Below are positions 1 to 12,239 of a stretch of 64,000 bases of DNA, one piece after another (the first letter of the stretch is position 1; each line of letters begins with the position of its first letter). Position numbers and translations under genes: made by a program. The stretch comes from Hericium rajendrae (taxonomy: Eukaryota; Basidiomycota; Agaricomycetes; Russulales; Hericiaceae), in NCBI GenBank assembly GCA_033439255.1, contig CM065887.1, positions 1,550,001 through 1,614,000 on the forward strand, given 5' to 3'. The notes beneath the pieces were generated by a model. That model was not told the DNA's origin. It worked only from the letters and a program-made list of their open reading frames with translations, and made no database searches.

Positions 1-341
1 CCGGAGTGGTCGTCCCTACGCTAGATGGACCAGGTGCCGACTGGCACTCCTGAGAAGCTCGGCTACCCGCACCAGTTCGGTCTTTGTCGGTCCGCGTCTG
101 AAGTTGTACTAAAGATTGGGCCTTGGCCTGGATCCACACCATAGGTACATCTGAAACCGATGAGATCATGCAACGGAAATGATACATGAACTAACCTTTT
201 CCCGGGGCGGTCTTCGGATCGATGTTGTCGTGCGGCAGAGAGCTCGGACTGCTAGCCCGGAGATAACGACTCTGGACGATTGGCCCGTGGAATGCTCTGC
301 CAGTGATCGCACTGGGCGGCGGCGGTCGTTGGAGTGCAGGT

Positions 342-1209
342 TCACAATTCCGCCTCTTTGCCGGTACTATAGGCATCGTCGGCATTAACACGTCTCCACT
401 CCCGATGACCTGCGGACTTCCTACACAACAGCTGTTAATGTGCAATACAAGATTACTATGAGACAACACACCTTTGCGAGTTGATCCATTATCCTCATTG
501 CCCAGCTTATCCTCCACTGCAATTAGGCCCTCCTTATCCCCATGCTGACGCTTGTCTGGAGCTGAGGGCCTAAATCTGAAATCAGTGCAGAACAAGGAAC
601 ATACAACAAAGTCATTACCTTGTCCTCCCTCCAACATTGTCGTCGGTCTGATCCCTCCCCTCGACATCCGGAACCTTTCCATTGCCCGTAGGAGTGACTC
701 TACAATGGTTCCATCAGGTGCTAGCATCACCCCACTGCCTCCACCATAACAAGTCTTGTACCACTCCGCAACCTTGATGAGCAAAGGGGGGAAACTCTCC
801 AAGATGCATTTCCCACCTGAGGGACGGTCAATCCGAGTGCTAGCTTCGAGGCGCTTGACTTCTGCAATCGCCTTTTCGATGACGACCTGCGATGCGCGTC
901 AGGGTGTACGTAGCTGGAAGATAGCATAGACACTTACTGCGTCACTGCAAATGCGAGCGAGGCACCACGGCCTGTCTACCATCCCCGCATCTGCCACGTC
1001 GTCAAGATCTCTTCCAATCCGATATTCCATACTCTCAACAGTGGCCCGGAGAGTCGTCCAGTTGAACGTTACGCTTGTGGAAGAGCGAGAAGCGGTAGTG
1101 TGGCAGGGCATTGGACAAGGACATTCCGCACGATGGGCCTCCCTAACACTCACAGACGACAGACCATGCATCGCAAAGTCATTCCATCTCCGACCGGGAG
1201 TTGCCGCAT
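342..1209 (-). CDS. Unrecognised 205-aa protein, five exons
   Basis: I do not recognise this family. Exons 1209-1154, 1073-938, 886-619, 561-472 and 409-342 join in phase with GT-AG introns and give 205 aa without a break. The N-terminus carries a CMVC pair. The middle (about residues 60-150) is the best coding stretch, with segments such as KVAEWYKTCYGGG and LAPDGTIVESLL, and looks like a folded alpha/beta domain. The C-terminus is polar and charged. The first ATG of the in-frame exon was taken as start. It is divergent to the A-family gene that begins at 1525, so the 315 bp between them probably holds both promoters. The last exon could be read in another frame, ending at 191, so the C-terminus is less certain than the core. 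Confidence 0.55.
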
Positions 1210-1524
1210 GCCACGGAATGCCTGCCCTTTGATTCGGGTTTGAGACAAAGTCAGTTTTGAGTCAGGTTAAGGTTAGATGACATAAGATCCAGATAACCGG
1301 GCTGGTCCGGCCGGACCGACTTGACTAGGACCGGACGGTCAGAACCGGATTACATCAGCACGATGTGACATCATTTTTGTGATGATGAAACGCGCAACAC
1401 GTGACAAACAAAGCAGCATCAAAGTCCGCGCTCGGTCTCCTTCCCTCCCCCCACATCATTGCCTTCCTCAGTCACTATTAACCTGCGGTCTCTGTTTTCA
1501 ATCATCGCTCATCCTAGCTTTATC
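1210..1524. promoter_or_regulatory. Divergent promoter region with CCGG palindrome
   Basis: These 315 bp separate two divergent start codons. A perfect 14-bp palindrome, GGTCCGGCCGGACC, lies at 1304-1317. It is followed by more CCGGAC/GTCCGG words and an ATCAT...ATGAT inverted repeat near 1371-1387. No clear TATA box was seen. A regulatory role is inferred from position. Confidence 0.35.
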
Positions 1525-2563
1525 ATGTCTTCCATTGCGGACCTCAATGCAGCGTACTCCGCTGCTTGTGACTCGGTCGGTCTTGGTCTTGTTGCTGCAA
1601 GGGCAACATCCCCGTTGATGCCTCCGGGCATGCGTGTCGCCTGGGTGCATGGCTTCATCCAGTGTTTGGTGTGTCACCCTCGGCTACCATCTCCGCTTCT
1701 ATTCAGTGCTTTGTAGAAGCATGCCGACGCCATTCGAGCGAGCACGGCCAACGTGTCCGAGGAGACCGCACTAGTCCCCGTCCCCTCGTTCATGCGCAAC
1801 ACCATGCGAGTCCTCTCGTCCATGCGGCCCGAGAACGTCGATCTCCACGCGCTCTCCGATTACGCGTATATCGATGGTCTCAGTCCGTCATACTGGATGG
1901 CAAGGTCGGAGCAGTTCTGTGGTCATCGCTGGTGGGAGGATGGTGCGTTCCTGATTGTCATGAACAAATGCGTCAGCTGATGTCCATCACAGTACAGATC
2001 TCTGACGCATCTTTCCCCATCTTTTACCTTCCAGAAGACCTGGTCCATCCAATATATGATCCCACCCCCTCCGCCTATACCCTCCCTCCTCCGGAGCTCA
2101 CGCTCGCAGGCCCCATCAATGCTGACGCCTGGCGCGGGTTGTTTGCAGAGTCGCCAGAGTCTCTGCAATATGAAGGGCATCGCGCTACCAGTAGTACGTA
2201 TCCCTCCTCAACTCTTCTGTCATTGCTTTTATACTGACATCGCACCGCTCAGACCAGCCGGACCAGCCTGCTGTGGGTCGCACGCCTCCGGATGTCGACA
2301 TGGGACATCAATCTCATGCCTCCGCGCGGCGGCAGCGACCCGCAATGATGAGTTCCGGAGGGCGGCTGCCCCAGCCTTTGCGCGTTGTTCCGGCACCGCG
2401 CGGAGTCTCCGCGCGCACGCCGGACAACACGCCGGTCGACCGCTCATTGGTCCGAGAGGGTCTTCGACCGCTTGCTGCACTGCGGAGGCCAGCCCCGCCC
2501 CCCGTGTTCGGTATACCGAAGCGGCCGATGCGCAAAGCCGCCGGTCGCTCCAGGGTTGATTAA
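1525..2563 (+). CDS. A-family protein, 279 aa, with LRRPxPPPxFG tail
   Basis: I do not recognise this family; related copies lie near 8.1-8.7 kb and 13.3-14.8 kb. Exons 1525-1668, 1717-1942, 2035-2193 and 2253-2563 join in phase and give 279 aa. The N-terminus (SSIADLNAAYSA) and a middle segment ending in RWWED match the 13.3-kb copy. The C-terminal 110 residues are proline- and arginine-rich and end in a conserved tail with the pattern GLRPxxxLRRPxPPPxFGIPKR, then a basic end. No membrane or signal segment is seen. The basic tail suggests nucleic-acid or protein binding, but that is only inference. It is divergent to the 205-aa gene. Confidence 0.6.
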
Positions 2564-3209
2564 TTTCTTGCATGTAATAGTAGCTAGGCATTTATCATAA
2601 TTCACCCATATCCTGCACCCCGCACGACCTATCCCGCGTCCAAAACCTCTCCCCCGACCCAACGACTCGTGCACATTATGCTGTCATGCAACATATCCCA
2701 TCGCCGTGGAGAACGAGTCGCAGAGCGGCCTTGGGCCACGTACGGAGGTGAGCACACCGCGAGCAACATGCAGGGAGGACACGTACCTCGGGTAAGCACC
2801 CCACCCCTCTTGCATCGCATACGCATGCCGAGACATTGAACAACATGCCCGCCCCGCTCCGCCCCATCACACGCCCATATATGCCCGCCAACGAGCCCGG
2901 GGACCACCGTGGAGTCCGCGCAGATGACATGACCAGTGCTAATCAGCACCACGCCCCCAGTCCCGTCCCTTCGCAAGTCCCCGCAACTCTACCCACCAGT
3001 CTGGTGGTCCGGTGAAGACCGGCGCGTTTTGGACCCCCGCAAACGCATCGCGTGCCCACGAAGACAGCGCTCGCCAGTCTCCCCCCTCCAGTCCGCTTTG
3101 AACCGCGAGAGCGAGCGCACACAAACGACCCCCGAACACGTCCAACACCCGTGTGGGAAAGGACGTGATGCCCGGCGGTTGCATGGCAAGCAAGGCGCGG
3201 CCTCTCGAA
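2564..3209. other. No convincing gene; decayed coding-like stretch
   Basis: Both strands have short open frames but no coherent exon chain. The words GTGAGC near 2751 and GGTAAGCACCCC near 2791 look like intron donors. The second matches a donor context near 8163, which hints at an old relative of the EEG-type gene there. Confidence 0.3.
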
Positions 3210-3814
3210 CTTGACGATGACGCCCTTGGCATGCCATGGAGCTGTGCGCGAGACTGGCAGACGGCGCTCGAGGACGCGGGCGCAGGGGCAGAGTCGGTGG
3301 ATGAGCGAGATCGGCAGGCTATCATCAGATAAATGTGTAAGTGGTACATAGCTCTATAAAGTCTATATAGATTTCATAGTTCCATAGCACTGCCCTTTTC
3401 TCTATAGCCAGCATAGCTAAAGGGGAATGCTATGTAGTGCTATGAAGCTGAAGGGTGATGCTATGGAGTGCTATGATACCTATGATAGCTAACTATGTAG
3501 CTATGATAGTCTAACTAGCTATGAAAACTATAAGTGTCTATTAAAGCTATAAGGCTTATGTATCTTACATATTCTATATTCAGTATGTATCTCATATATC
3601 CTACATTTAATATGTGTCTCATATATCTTATATTTAATATGTAAGTCTGATATATATATTAAATAAAATCTATTGAAATTATAAATATTTTCTACAATGA
3701 TATCAGAATTAGTAACAAATGATCACACAAGTATGAACTATTTCAATGCATCAAGATTATATTGATATCATAAACACTACTACTAATTAAAAAGCACAAA
3801 CATAATTAAGAAAG

Positions 3815-4020
3815 TAAAAAATAAGATAAGATAAGATAATATTAGATAAGTACAAGATAAGATAAGATAAGTAGTGAATGATAAGATAAGTAGTGAATGA
3901 TAAGATAAGTAGTGAATGATAAGATAAGTAGTGAATGATAAGATAAGTATAAGATAAGATAAGTAGTAAAAGATAAGAAAACATTAGTCTTAAAAGATAA
4001 AGATAACACATGAAAACTTA
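3815..4020. repeat. GATAA-type tandem repeat
   Basis: A roughly 19-bp unit, ATAAGTAGTGAATGATAAG, is repeated about four times between 3860 and 3945, flanked by simple AAGATAAGATA runs. Confidence 0.8.
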
Positions 4021-4706
4021 CCAAAGTAACAAAAAGCGAAATCTAAAAGACAACTTAAAAGATATTAGTATTAGTATGATCAATAAGAAAAAACAATGAA
4101 AGGTTACCTTAAAGACAACGAGCAAGAAACAACAACGAGCAAGTAAAGAATGACGACAAGCAAGTAAAGAATGATGACGAGCAAGCAAAGGACGTCGACG
4201 AAGGCGTCGACGTGGCAAGAGATGATGGGGGTTAAAGAGCAAGAGGCAACGCGCGTCGCGCGAGCCTTATATACGAATCCCGGGCGGAGCCGGGATTGGT
4301 GGTTGCCGGGCGCTTGCCGAGCGTCGCGTCGAGACTGGGCGCCAGACTTTACTGAATGGACTTGGCTCCCTGTGAGCTTCATGCATAGTAGATACTTATT
4401 ATGCTCATTCGTTCGAATTGTATATACAATTTATAGCCATACTGTTTTTTTCTAAATTAATGCGATTTTCCTTGATTTGTAGTGGCTCGAAGAACGTAGC
4501 TTCGCTCGTTCGGTGGCTGAAGCACCGAAACGCGCGTCGAAGCTCGCCTCCACTTTCCACTCTCCACTCTCCCCTCTCCCCTCTCCACCCTCCACCCTCC
4601 TCCTCTCCCTCTGACTCGTCGAATCGCATGCCGGAGGGACTCAGTAGGATGCAGAGGGCCGCGCAGGTGAGTAAAAAAACCTTTTATTCCGTTAATTCGT
4701 GCTAAT

Positions 4707-4742
4707 GTCGAGAGTATCGCTCGTTCGAGCGATACTCTCGAC
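4707..4742. repeat. 17-bp-stem hairpin
   Basis: GTCGAGAGTATCGCTCG is followed, after a TT spacer, by its exact reverse complement. It lies inside the candidate insertion. Confidence 0.8.
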
Positions 4743-4789
4743 TTCTTTCATTCTCCCGCGCCCTCATCCCCTCTCGCCTCCGACTGCCG

Positions 4790-5670
4790 CCCATCCCGCA
4801 ACACCCTGCCCTTCACCGACCTCGCCGCCACGCTGCCACGCTGCCACGCTGCCACGCCGCCACGTCGCTAGCGCCCAGCGCGCCGCCTCCAACGACCACG
4901 ATCAGCGGAGTGCGCACGGTCGTCCGCGACCCGGGACGGGCACGCCAGCGCACGCACGTCGCGCGGGGCCCTGTCCGTCCTCGCGACGTCTACGCCATCG
5001 CGCCTCGCGTGCACGCCTGCCGCGTTGCGCACGGGCCCGCGATAACCCGAGGACTCGCGCACGAGCTCGCGCCGAGCTCGACATTTCGTGCCCGGCCCCT
5101 GCGCCTCGTGCACGGTCCCGCCGCCCTCGACCTTCGCCCACGCCCTCCACGCACCTCGCGTTTCCTGCGTGCAGGCTACCGCGTCACGCACGAACCCGCG
5201 GCAGTCTCGTGCGCGAGGCACGGGCCCGTGGCTGCCCGACGCTTCGCGCACGGGCCTGCCGCCCCCGACGCTTCACGCATGCCCTCCGCGTCTCGCGCAC
5301 GGACCCTGCGCCTTGCGTACAGGCTGCTGCCTCGCGTACGGACCCCATGCCCCGCACCTCCTGCGCGCACGTCTGCCGCATCGCGCACGGGCCCGCTGCG
5401 GCCCAGTGCCTCGTGCACGCCCCGCCGTGCCTCGCGCACGCCCCGCCATGCCTCGCGCATGCCCCGCCGTGCCTCGCGCACGGCCTTCTCGTCTCGCGCA
5501 CGCCCCGCCGTGCCTCGCGCACGGCCCTCTCGTCTCGCGCGCGCAGGCCGGCCACGCCTCGTGTGGCGCGCCTCGTGTCGCGCACGGGCCGGCCAGTGCG
5601 TGCACTCCCGTGTATGGGCCCCGGGCCCGCGACGGCCTCCCGCGTCGTGGATGCATGCCCGCATTGGCCC
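4790..5670. repeat. GC-rich low-complexity block
   Basis: Degenerate repeats of words like GCCTCGCGCACG and CCCCGCCGTG fill this stretch. All six frames stay open for long distances because stop codons need A/T, so the long open frames here are not evidence of genes. Confidence 0.7.
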
Positions 5671-6953
5671 TAATTACATAGTTACTTCTAATGTAGTAGA
5701 ATTAGCTATTGTTTATTATTCTTGAGCCCATAATTTAAATATTTTGAACCTAGACACTTAGCTTAAGATGCTCTTGCCTTAGTATATTTTGGGGTTCTAG
5801 GTATGGTATGATAGGAATCATAGCATTGATAGCAACCCTATGATGTTATATAGCTAGCATAGCTGTCACTCAAAACTACATACCTCTATATACCCTCCAC
5901 CAACAGCTATAGAACCTATGATAGATCTTATAGAGCTATATAGCTGTGCTGCCAAAATACATAGAGTGCATAGCACTATCATAGGAGCCATATCATTGGC
6001 TGGAAGCTATGTAGAAAACTGATTTTTCTGATGATGTGCACGAGAAATGGTAAGCAAGATCCCATTCCGCGAAGCAAAGTACAACTCACTCATGGTGTCG
6101 AATCCAGCCGAACTCCGAACCGGCTCATCCGGGAAAGGCGTCAGCGCATGGGAGATCGAAAAGCGCAACGAAAGCAGCCAGAAACTGAATGCCAGATGAG
6201 ATCCGCGCATCTAACTTGACGATGACGCCTTCGGTTTGGAACTGGCGGACGGCACTCCAGACTGGTCCTGCGGAAGGGTATGCGATCAGGCGCAGAGTCT
6301 GTAGGCGAGCGAGATCAGTAGGGTACGCAAAGGGGAAATGGTAAACAAGACCGCCTTCTCAGAATGAAGCACGCGGCACTCACCGCATTCTCCAGTCCGA
6401 TTCGAACACATGCACACCATGAGCAGCGTCATCGAGAGGATAGAACGTGATGTCGAAGGATTCAAGAATGCGAGAGTGTGCAGGGCATGCAACGGACGCT
6501 GGGAAACCACATCGCGCTCGATGTCCAGCTGGAGCGCGTGACGCCCGAATCGCAGACATGACCCGTACTCAGCACGCCCGGGCATCGCAGAGCGCCCACA
6601 ATGGTGCCATTCTGGTGCACGCGCTAACAGCGGAGAGCGGGCGCCACGAGCGAAGACGCGTCCCGCCTCCACATACTTGACGATGACGCCCTCGACATGT
6701 CTAGCTCAAGGTGCTCAGGCGGACAGCAATGCGACGGCACAGCGGATGTATGGATTTCGAAAGTGCCGCGCAAGAGGGGACTGGCAGAGCGGGAATACGA
6801 GGTGAGTACCACATTATCCCCGTGCGCAAAGGCCTCCTCCCCCAATCTTTACTTCTAACTCCATGACGTGCCCTGCGAGCGCGTGCGAACATACGCCCAG
6901 TGTCGCCACCGCTCACCACGACGATGAGCACTTCATCTTCGGAGTGTGACTGC

Positions 6954-7800
6954 TGCTCGCCGCGGGGCCTGAAAGCCACATGTCCGGGCAACGAAAATTT
7001 GTTTTTCGAGCTCCTGGTCTGTCCACCTTCCCCTCGGTTCATTTCGATGAAAGAGACTGACCGCGTCACATAGCGAGTCAGTGCACGCGCTGGGCTACGC
7101 CCAGCGCTCGGATCAGTGTGAACGGAAGTCCATTCGCATTGCCAACGAATATCTTCCGTCTACCACGTCCAACTGCCGCAAGCCTCGGGAGCCTGGACCT
7201 CAAAACTCCGAGGCGACAAACGCCTTCCACGAAGACATCAAGTCAATAACTGAAACGTCGTCAAAACCGCGCGCTCGGAACACTCACCAGCATCAAGCAT
7301 GCGCGGGGCTGCGCCCCACGCCCGTGCCGTTGCTGACAGCGCGTGAACTTTTGCGGAATACGAACATTTGCTCTAATGATAGCGGTCCCCGCTCGCCGCG
7401 GGGCCTCTGGGCCCGATTTTTGAAACCAAAATAACTGTTATTGGCGACCTCAAGGTGAGCTCCAATTCACCTCGGCTAATAATGAAAAAGAACTCACGAG
7501 AATGACACCACAGATCACACTGGGCTCCACCCAGAGCTCGCGCGACTGTAAATGTTGACGTTCACGGACATCGACTCCGACTATTTGGCCTAATGACGGT
7601 GCTCGCCGCTCGCCGTGGGGAATCTGGCGTTGAATTTTGGGCCGAAAAAAGCTGCTTGTTGCGAGCTTCTTGTGAGTTTCAGTTTCTCTCAGCTAATTAC
7701 CACGACAAACTCACCAGAACAGTGTCATAATGGTGCTAGGCTGCGTCAATCTTCGCATGTGCCGTCCCTGCTCGGGGTATCAACGGACACCTGTTGAATC
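6954..7800. repeat. Repeat units with GCTCGCCGCGGGG box and GGGC-TNC-GCCC hairpin
   Basis: Boxes GCTCGCCGCGGGGCCT at 6954 and 7391 and a variant at about 7608 alternate with hairpins. The hairpins are a perfect 9-bp stem with TAC loop at 7087-7107, GGGGC-TGC-GCCCC at 7305-7317, and a weaker one near 7520. A GTGAG...CGGCTAAT segment lies between them. The spacing is about 215 bp. The same parts recur at 48201-48403, so this is a dispersed family. No gene is convincing here. Confidence 0.55.
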
Positions 7801-7893
7801 GGACCTCGAAAGGTCATCTCTCCAGCCCGAGAACTCGCTCCCTGTAGGGGCCTGGACTGCGTCTAACAATGCCCCGCACCCACGCACAACGAC

Positions 7894-8700
7894 GTGAAAC
7901 CGCCGACGACTGGCATCGAACTGGGTGAGCCCCATACGGCTGCCACTTACGAATCACCAGAGTCTGAGCCGGACTTCGTCGATCGCACGCTCCACAACGA
8001 CATCGTCACCACCGCGATCCAGAACGGCTACGAGGCAGGTCTGATGGCTGGGCGAAAGTCAGGTTTCGCGAGGGCATGAGGGGTTGGTGGGAAGCACGAA
8101 GGCAGGACGGAGCGCGCGTCATGAGGAGGGTCCGAGCGAGTGCACTAAGCAGGGTAGCCTTGAGGTAAGCACCCCCGCATCACTCGCCATGTCAATCGAT
8201 GAGATCGACACTGACTTCCTCATGCACATATGCAAAGAGGCAGAGTATGGGGTCTGGGAGGAAGGACTAGAAGCAGGGATAACGATGGGGAGGAAAGAAG
8301 GCAGAAATGACACATACCGGGAGGGATACAAAGCCGCGAAACGCGAGGCGAGTACCGCAACCAGCGCCCCAGATGAAGCTCCTGCAATCGACACATTCCC
8401 GCATCTCATGATGTCTTCGACACCCCGCACCAACTCGACACCCCCTATTCCATGCCTCGCACCACAGAGCTATTGCTTGCTCCTGGACTGTAACACCCTT
8501 GGCCTGCACCCATTGTCCCGATACCGTGCAGAGTCTCTGACCGTGCACGGGACAGCACACCGGTTGACCACGCATTGGTCCGAGATGGCCTTCGTCCTCA
8601 TGCTACCCTGCGGAGGCCAGCCCCGCCACCGGTGTTTGGTATACCAAAGCGAAAGGCTCGCAAAGCTGCCCGTCGCTCCAGGATTGATTACTTACTTTCA
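7894..8700 (+). pseudogene. Decayed A-family/EEG-type gene copy
   Basis: Short frames 7894-8079 and 8084-8700 encode glycine-spaced charged helices (NGYEAGLMAGRKSG; WEEGLEAGITMGRKEG). From about 8540 the DNA is clearly homologous to 2400-2563, and the conserved tail GLRPxxxLRRPxPPPxFGIPKR is present, but in a different frame from the upstream helices. No splice pair joining the frames was found, so a frameshift is likely. Homology to the intact 279-aa gene covers only the tail. The helical part resembles a segment (YQQGWHEGYETGLDDGYSE) in the LTR-element ORF near 51.7 kb. Confidence 0.5.
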
Positions 8701-8900
8701 TGTATTGAACTGGTCACCCCGCTGGCACTATGCGGGGGTCACCGGCAAGGCAACAGGGGTGAGCTCTTACTTGGAGGAATGCTCAATGTTTACATCATAA
8801 GTGAGAAGGAGTTCCTTTCGGCGATGCGTGAATTAAAAATACATGTGGTAACCAAATTTCGTAATTCGAGCCAGGCTCCCCCACAGGTTCCGCGCACCCT

Positions 8901-10883
8901 TCAATCCTCTCCTGTCAACGGAGACTGCAGATAGTCCCATTCTACATCTGCAAGGCTTCGCAGCTCCTCCACCTGGTTGATCGTGATTGTGCAATGCTTG
9001 ATGACGAGAGTGAGCCGTGTCCCAAATGCCGCATAGCGATGGGACAGGGATTGCTTGAGAATGTAGCCAATGGCATAGGAAGGACGAGAAACCTCATATA
9101 TGGACCATGGACTATCCCGAGGCCTGGGGTAACTTGTATTAAAATCGACTTCCATGAACTCGATACGTAATAGATTTCTGAAGAGGTGCGGGAACGAGTC
9201 TGGCATTGGGACCTCGTCGACTTCATCTGAGTCCAGGATTGTGATCGGCTCGACTTCATCTTCCTCCGGAGGAGGGGGCATAAAGGAGCGGGGTGCGGCT
9301 AAAGCCATACAGAGCGTACGGCCACTGTCGCCCTTCACCGCGATGGTTTCAATGCCGGTGTAGGCATGGAAACCAGAGAGCCAGTCGCGAAAAGTGATCT
9401 TCTCGATGATGTAATTGTCCCAGTGTTCCAAACCGTGGTCCTCTCCAAAGTCCAGAACAAGATGCCGTATCTGACGTTTGGTCTCTGTGCTTGGGACATG
9501 ATTGAGGTCCTCTATCATGGGGCGCCTCTCTGGAGGTCTCTCATCGTCATACCCATCGGTATTGGCGTACACGACAACCGAGATGTTCGGGAGATCTGGG
9601 TCAAAGGTGGGATGGCCGGTGTGATCGGAGAAGGGAGGATATCCTGATAAGTAGATGTCCCAGGCTAGGTTATAAGAGATAAAACCGATGCGCATGCTCA
9701 GGGGATGGGGTGAGATGTGGCTATCAATGAATGTTGTGAGTGGGGCAAATTCGCCGGCCTGAGGGTGATCGCCGAGGATGAGGATATTGCAAGAGGGAGG
9801 TACAGTGATGTGCTTGATGACATGCGCCATGTGCAGGAATGATTTGTCCTGACATGTGAATTTTTGTAGAGAACCGAATGTGACCACAGGCACGACGGGA
9901 GGAGGGGAGGGGAGAGGAGGGAAGCAGTGGGAGAGAAACAGCATTTGAAGGTTGGACATCTGACCGAGAGCTTCGAGCATCTCTCTAAAAGCGTTGACGC
10001 TGGGTGGAGCAACAGGAGGTGCCTCTTCAGATGCTACATAGTCCGATGGATGGTCGAAAATAATCTTGTGGTCAGGATCAATATTTAGCAGATCTGATCG
10101 GGTGGATTTATTATTAATGTGGAGATTGGTGAGACCACGTAGAATACTCCCGGACCACACCGGGACGACGCAACGAAGCGTCATCTTACGTAGCAATGGA
10201 GCATGATTGTCGAAGAGGTCAGCGGGGAGCATATCGATACCTTGATAGGAGGACCATCTAGGGAGCGCATAAATCACCGATTCAATCATCGGGGCTGGAT
10301 GGGCCATGGATGGCCAGAGGTTTTGCATGCTGCTGACAAAAAGTTTTGGAGGGAAAGGTCGCGGATGCGATGGATTGTTCTGGAGAGCAGCTCGACAGTA
10401 TCCAAGGTAGGGGGTTCCATCTGGTGTAGGTGATAGAATAAGAGAGGGGCAGAGACCGGGACCGGATGACCATTGCGTTTCGCAATGGCGTACAGAGTCC
10501 GTCGCTGATGGTAGTCCAGAGGCTTGGATCCTCGAGTGCCCTGGATCTCAAAGTGCGGCAGACATGGGTGACATTGACCCACCCTAGGTCTTTGGGACCC
10601 GGCCGCTGGTTGGCAGCGAGAAAATGGACTATGCGCGTGCACACTTCGGTGGGGATGCAGATCAGGGGTGATAATCTGTTTCGCCGGGCACGAGCATCGA
10701 GGGTGAGGAGGAGTAGCTGGTTTAGCTCCTCGTCAATGGCAGCTCGCTGCTGTTCTATATCAACTGGGTCAGGGTGTACAGGAATCCTGGAAGGGGATGC
10801 GAGTAGTCAGTAATCCAAACATTGATGGATGAAAGATCCCGCCGGACTTGCCTCAAGATCTGGAAACTTGATCCGGTCGACAT
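8901..10883 (-). pseudogene. F-box-type protein gene, frame broken
   Basis: After a short first exon (ATG at 10883) the coding exon follows the intact F-box paralogue at 27748-29667 from end to end. It has IPTEV...LGWVNVTHVC...DPSLWTTI near the N-terminus, a long leucine-rich body, and the same ending (QSPLTGED against QSPLTAED). Two frame changes occur relative to the paralogue. One is near a C-run at about 10408-10415 and one is near 10330-10345, and neither has usable splice sites. The remaining 470 codons to the stop at 8901 are open, so decay is recent or the C-run is a sequencing error. F-box proteins normally bring substrates to SCF ubiquitin ligases. The orientation is opposite to the paralogue. 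Confidence 0.6.
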
Positions 10884-12100
10884 GATGTATTTTCGGGTGA
10901 CGGATACAGCAACAATAAGTAAGGGTAGTCGTCGAGGCAGAGAAAAACTAACAAACGTGGACTATGGATGAGCAGTTTATAAACAGCTGGCCAGGGTGAC
11001 AGGTGTGTGGCGTTATGACTACATTTGACCGGATTGACAGTTGCATGATGCAGCGGTGCATGAGAACCCCATATAATTGGTATGGACTGGTATACAACCG
11101 GGGTCAATTTTTTTAAAGCCCGTGTCCGGACAGCCCAGTCGGAAGGCCCCGAATCCGTGCCGATAAAGCTTTGGTTCCAGCCTGATGTTGTACAATTTCG
11201 TCGGGATTGTGTACCTGATCCGCTGAAATTCAGATTTTCTCCCAATTTTTTCTCCTTGGCGGGAACCCTGCAGGCCCCCATGTCCGGACAGTAACCCAGC
11301 TTCCGGCAAGCTTGGGCCAATTTGTCTTCACTCTAACCTAGCTGATGTGGAGCACGCGCGGCTATAGCTTAACCTTACAAGACATCGACAGTGTTGGGGG
11401 TCTCTGGCAAATCCGCTGCATCGTCGTGGGCTCGGTTAGAAAGGATGTCGCACTGGATATCTAGACAGAGCCAATGCGAAGGTCCCATGGTGGGCATCAT
11501 CATGTACCCGCTGAGAGATATCGAGATGGTGGTTCTTTCCGCCACGCCTTTTCAGTTTCATTCTCTCTAAATTGCAAGGTTAGGGTCGTGTATGGACCAG
11601 GTGCGCTCTGTGGAAGTGGACATGATACGCTCGCATATACATGGGAATACCTGGGTATCATAATCTGAGAAGACAGCACTATATCGAGGGAATGAGGCCG
11701 GAGTATGAACACGGTTTTACTCAGTACCCCCGCCAACCCATTGTGTCCCATTGACCTACCGCGAACCTAACTTTGTCTCACCTTCGTGTCCCCATTGGAA
11801 ATTTCTTACAATTTCCTAGTTCCTATTCTAAGATCCATACTTCCATACTGATATTCAATCGTTGGCGCTTAGCTGAACTCAGCACCAAAGCTATCATACA
11901 TTTGACGAGCCTTCGCTTGCGTTTCTCTCACCCTGGGCATCCGGAGGGATGGTATATGAGGCACTCAATAACTCTAATTGAGCTGCCCGAGATTCCAAGT
12001 CCCGCAACTCCCGGAGCAGGGACTCTCTCCGATCCGTTATCCACCTGATATGAGCTAGATAGCAAATGAATATGGTTCCGAAAAAAAGTGAGAAAGAACC
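10884..12100. other. Intergenic, nothing clear
   Basis: No coherent exon chain is visible. The word TGTCCGGACA occurs near 11107 and 11282, in keeping with the CCGGA-rich character of the DNA from here to about 33.4 kb. Terminal inverted repeats of the KDZ block were looked for here and not found. Confidence 0.4.
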
Positions 12101-12239
12101 ATACCACGAAGTGCACCTTTGATCCAGATAATCCGGGATTTCTCATCGACCGGTGCTCTCGGAGGCGGGGGTAGGAATTCGCTATCGGGAAGATCCTACG
12201 AAGAACATCAGCGAGATGTCTCTCAAATCTTCACCTGGC

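Larger units (their letters stand above)
3344..6013. mobile_element. Candidate non-autonomous DNA element, about 2.7 kb
   Basis: Both ends are AT-rich and full of CTATGATAGC/TATAGCTAGCATAG-like words. Outermost I can match TACATAGCT (3345-3353) with its inverted form AGCTATGTA (6005-6013). Between them lie GATAA-type tandem repeats (3787-4020), a hairpin (4707-4742) and a very GC-rich low-complexity block (4790-5670). The flanks look like two halves of one repeat unit. No transposase is present. The superfamily and exact ends, including any target duplication, are not established. Confidence 0.35.
3210..6950. repeat. Decayed tandem units starting CTTGACGATGACGCC
   Basis: The word CTTGACGATGACGCC occurs at 3210, 6215 and 6676, each time followed by related sequence (for example GGCAGACGGC/GGCGGACGGC and GAGCGAGATC). 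The 6215 and 6676 copies are about 460 bp apart. The 3210 copy appears to be split by the insertion at about 3344-6013, because its continuation (AAATGGTAAGCAAGA near 6046) has a counterpart at about 6346 in the next unit. Read on the minus strand the word encodes GVIVK, so the units may be remnants of a repeated coding gene. Confidence 0.35.

Noticed and set aside
191-341. Extension of the 205-aa gene to a stop at 191
   Set aside because: Joining exon 4 in phase leads to the stop at 342; the longer frame needs a different phase.
4699-5725. Long overlapping open frames on both strands (up to 324 codons)
   Set aside because: They arise from GC-rich low-complexity repeats that lack stop codons; the translations are Arg/Pro/Ala-rich in every frame and have no domain.
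6286-7069. Minus-strand open frames with coding-like bits
   Set aside because: They fall in decayed repeat units and cannot be joined into one gene with sound splice sites.
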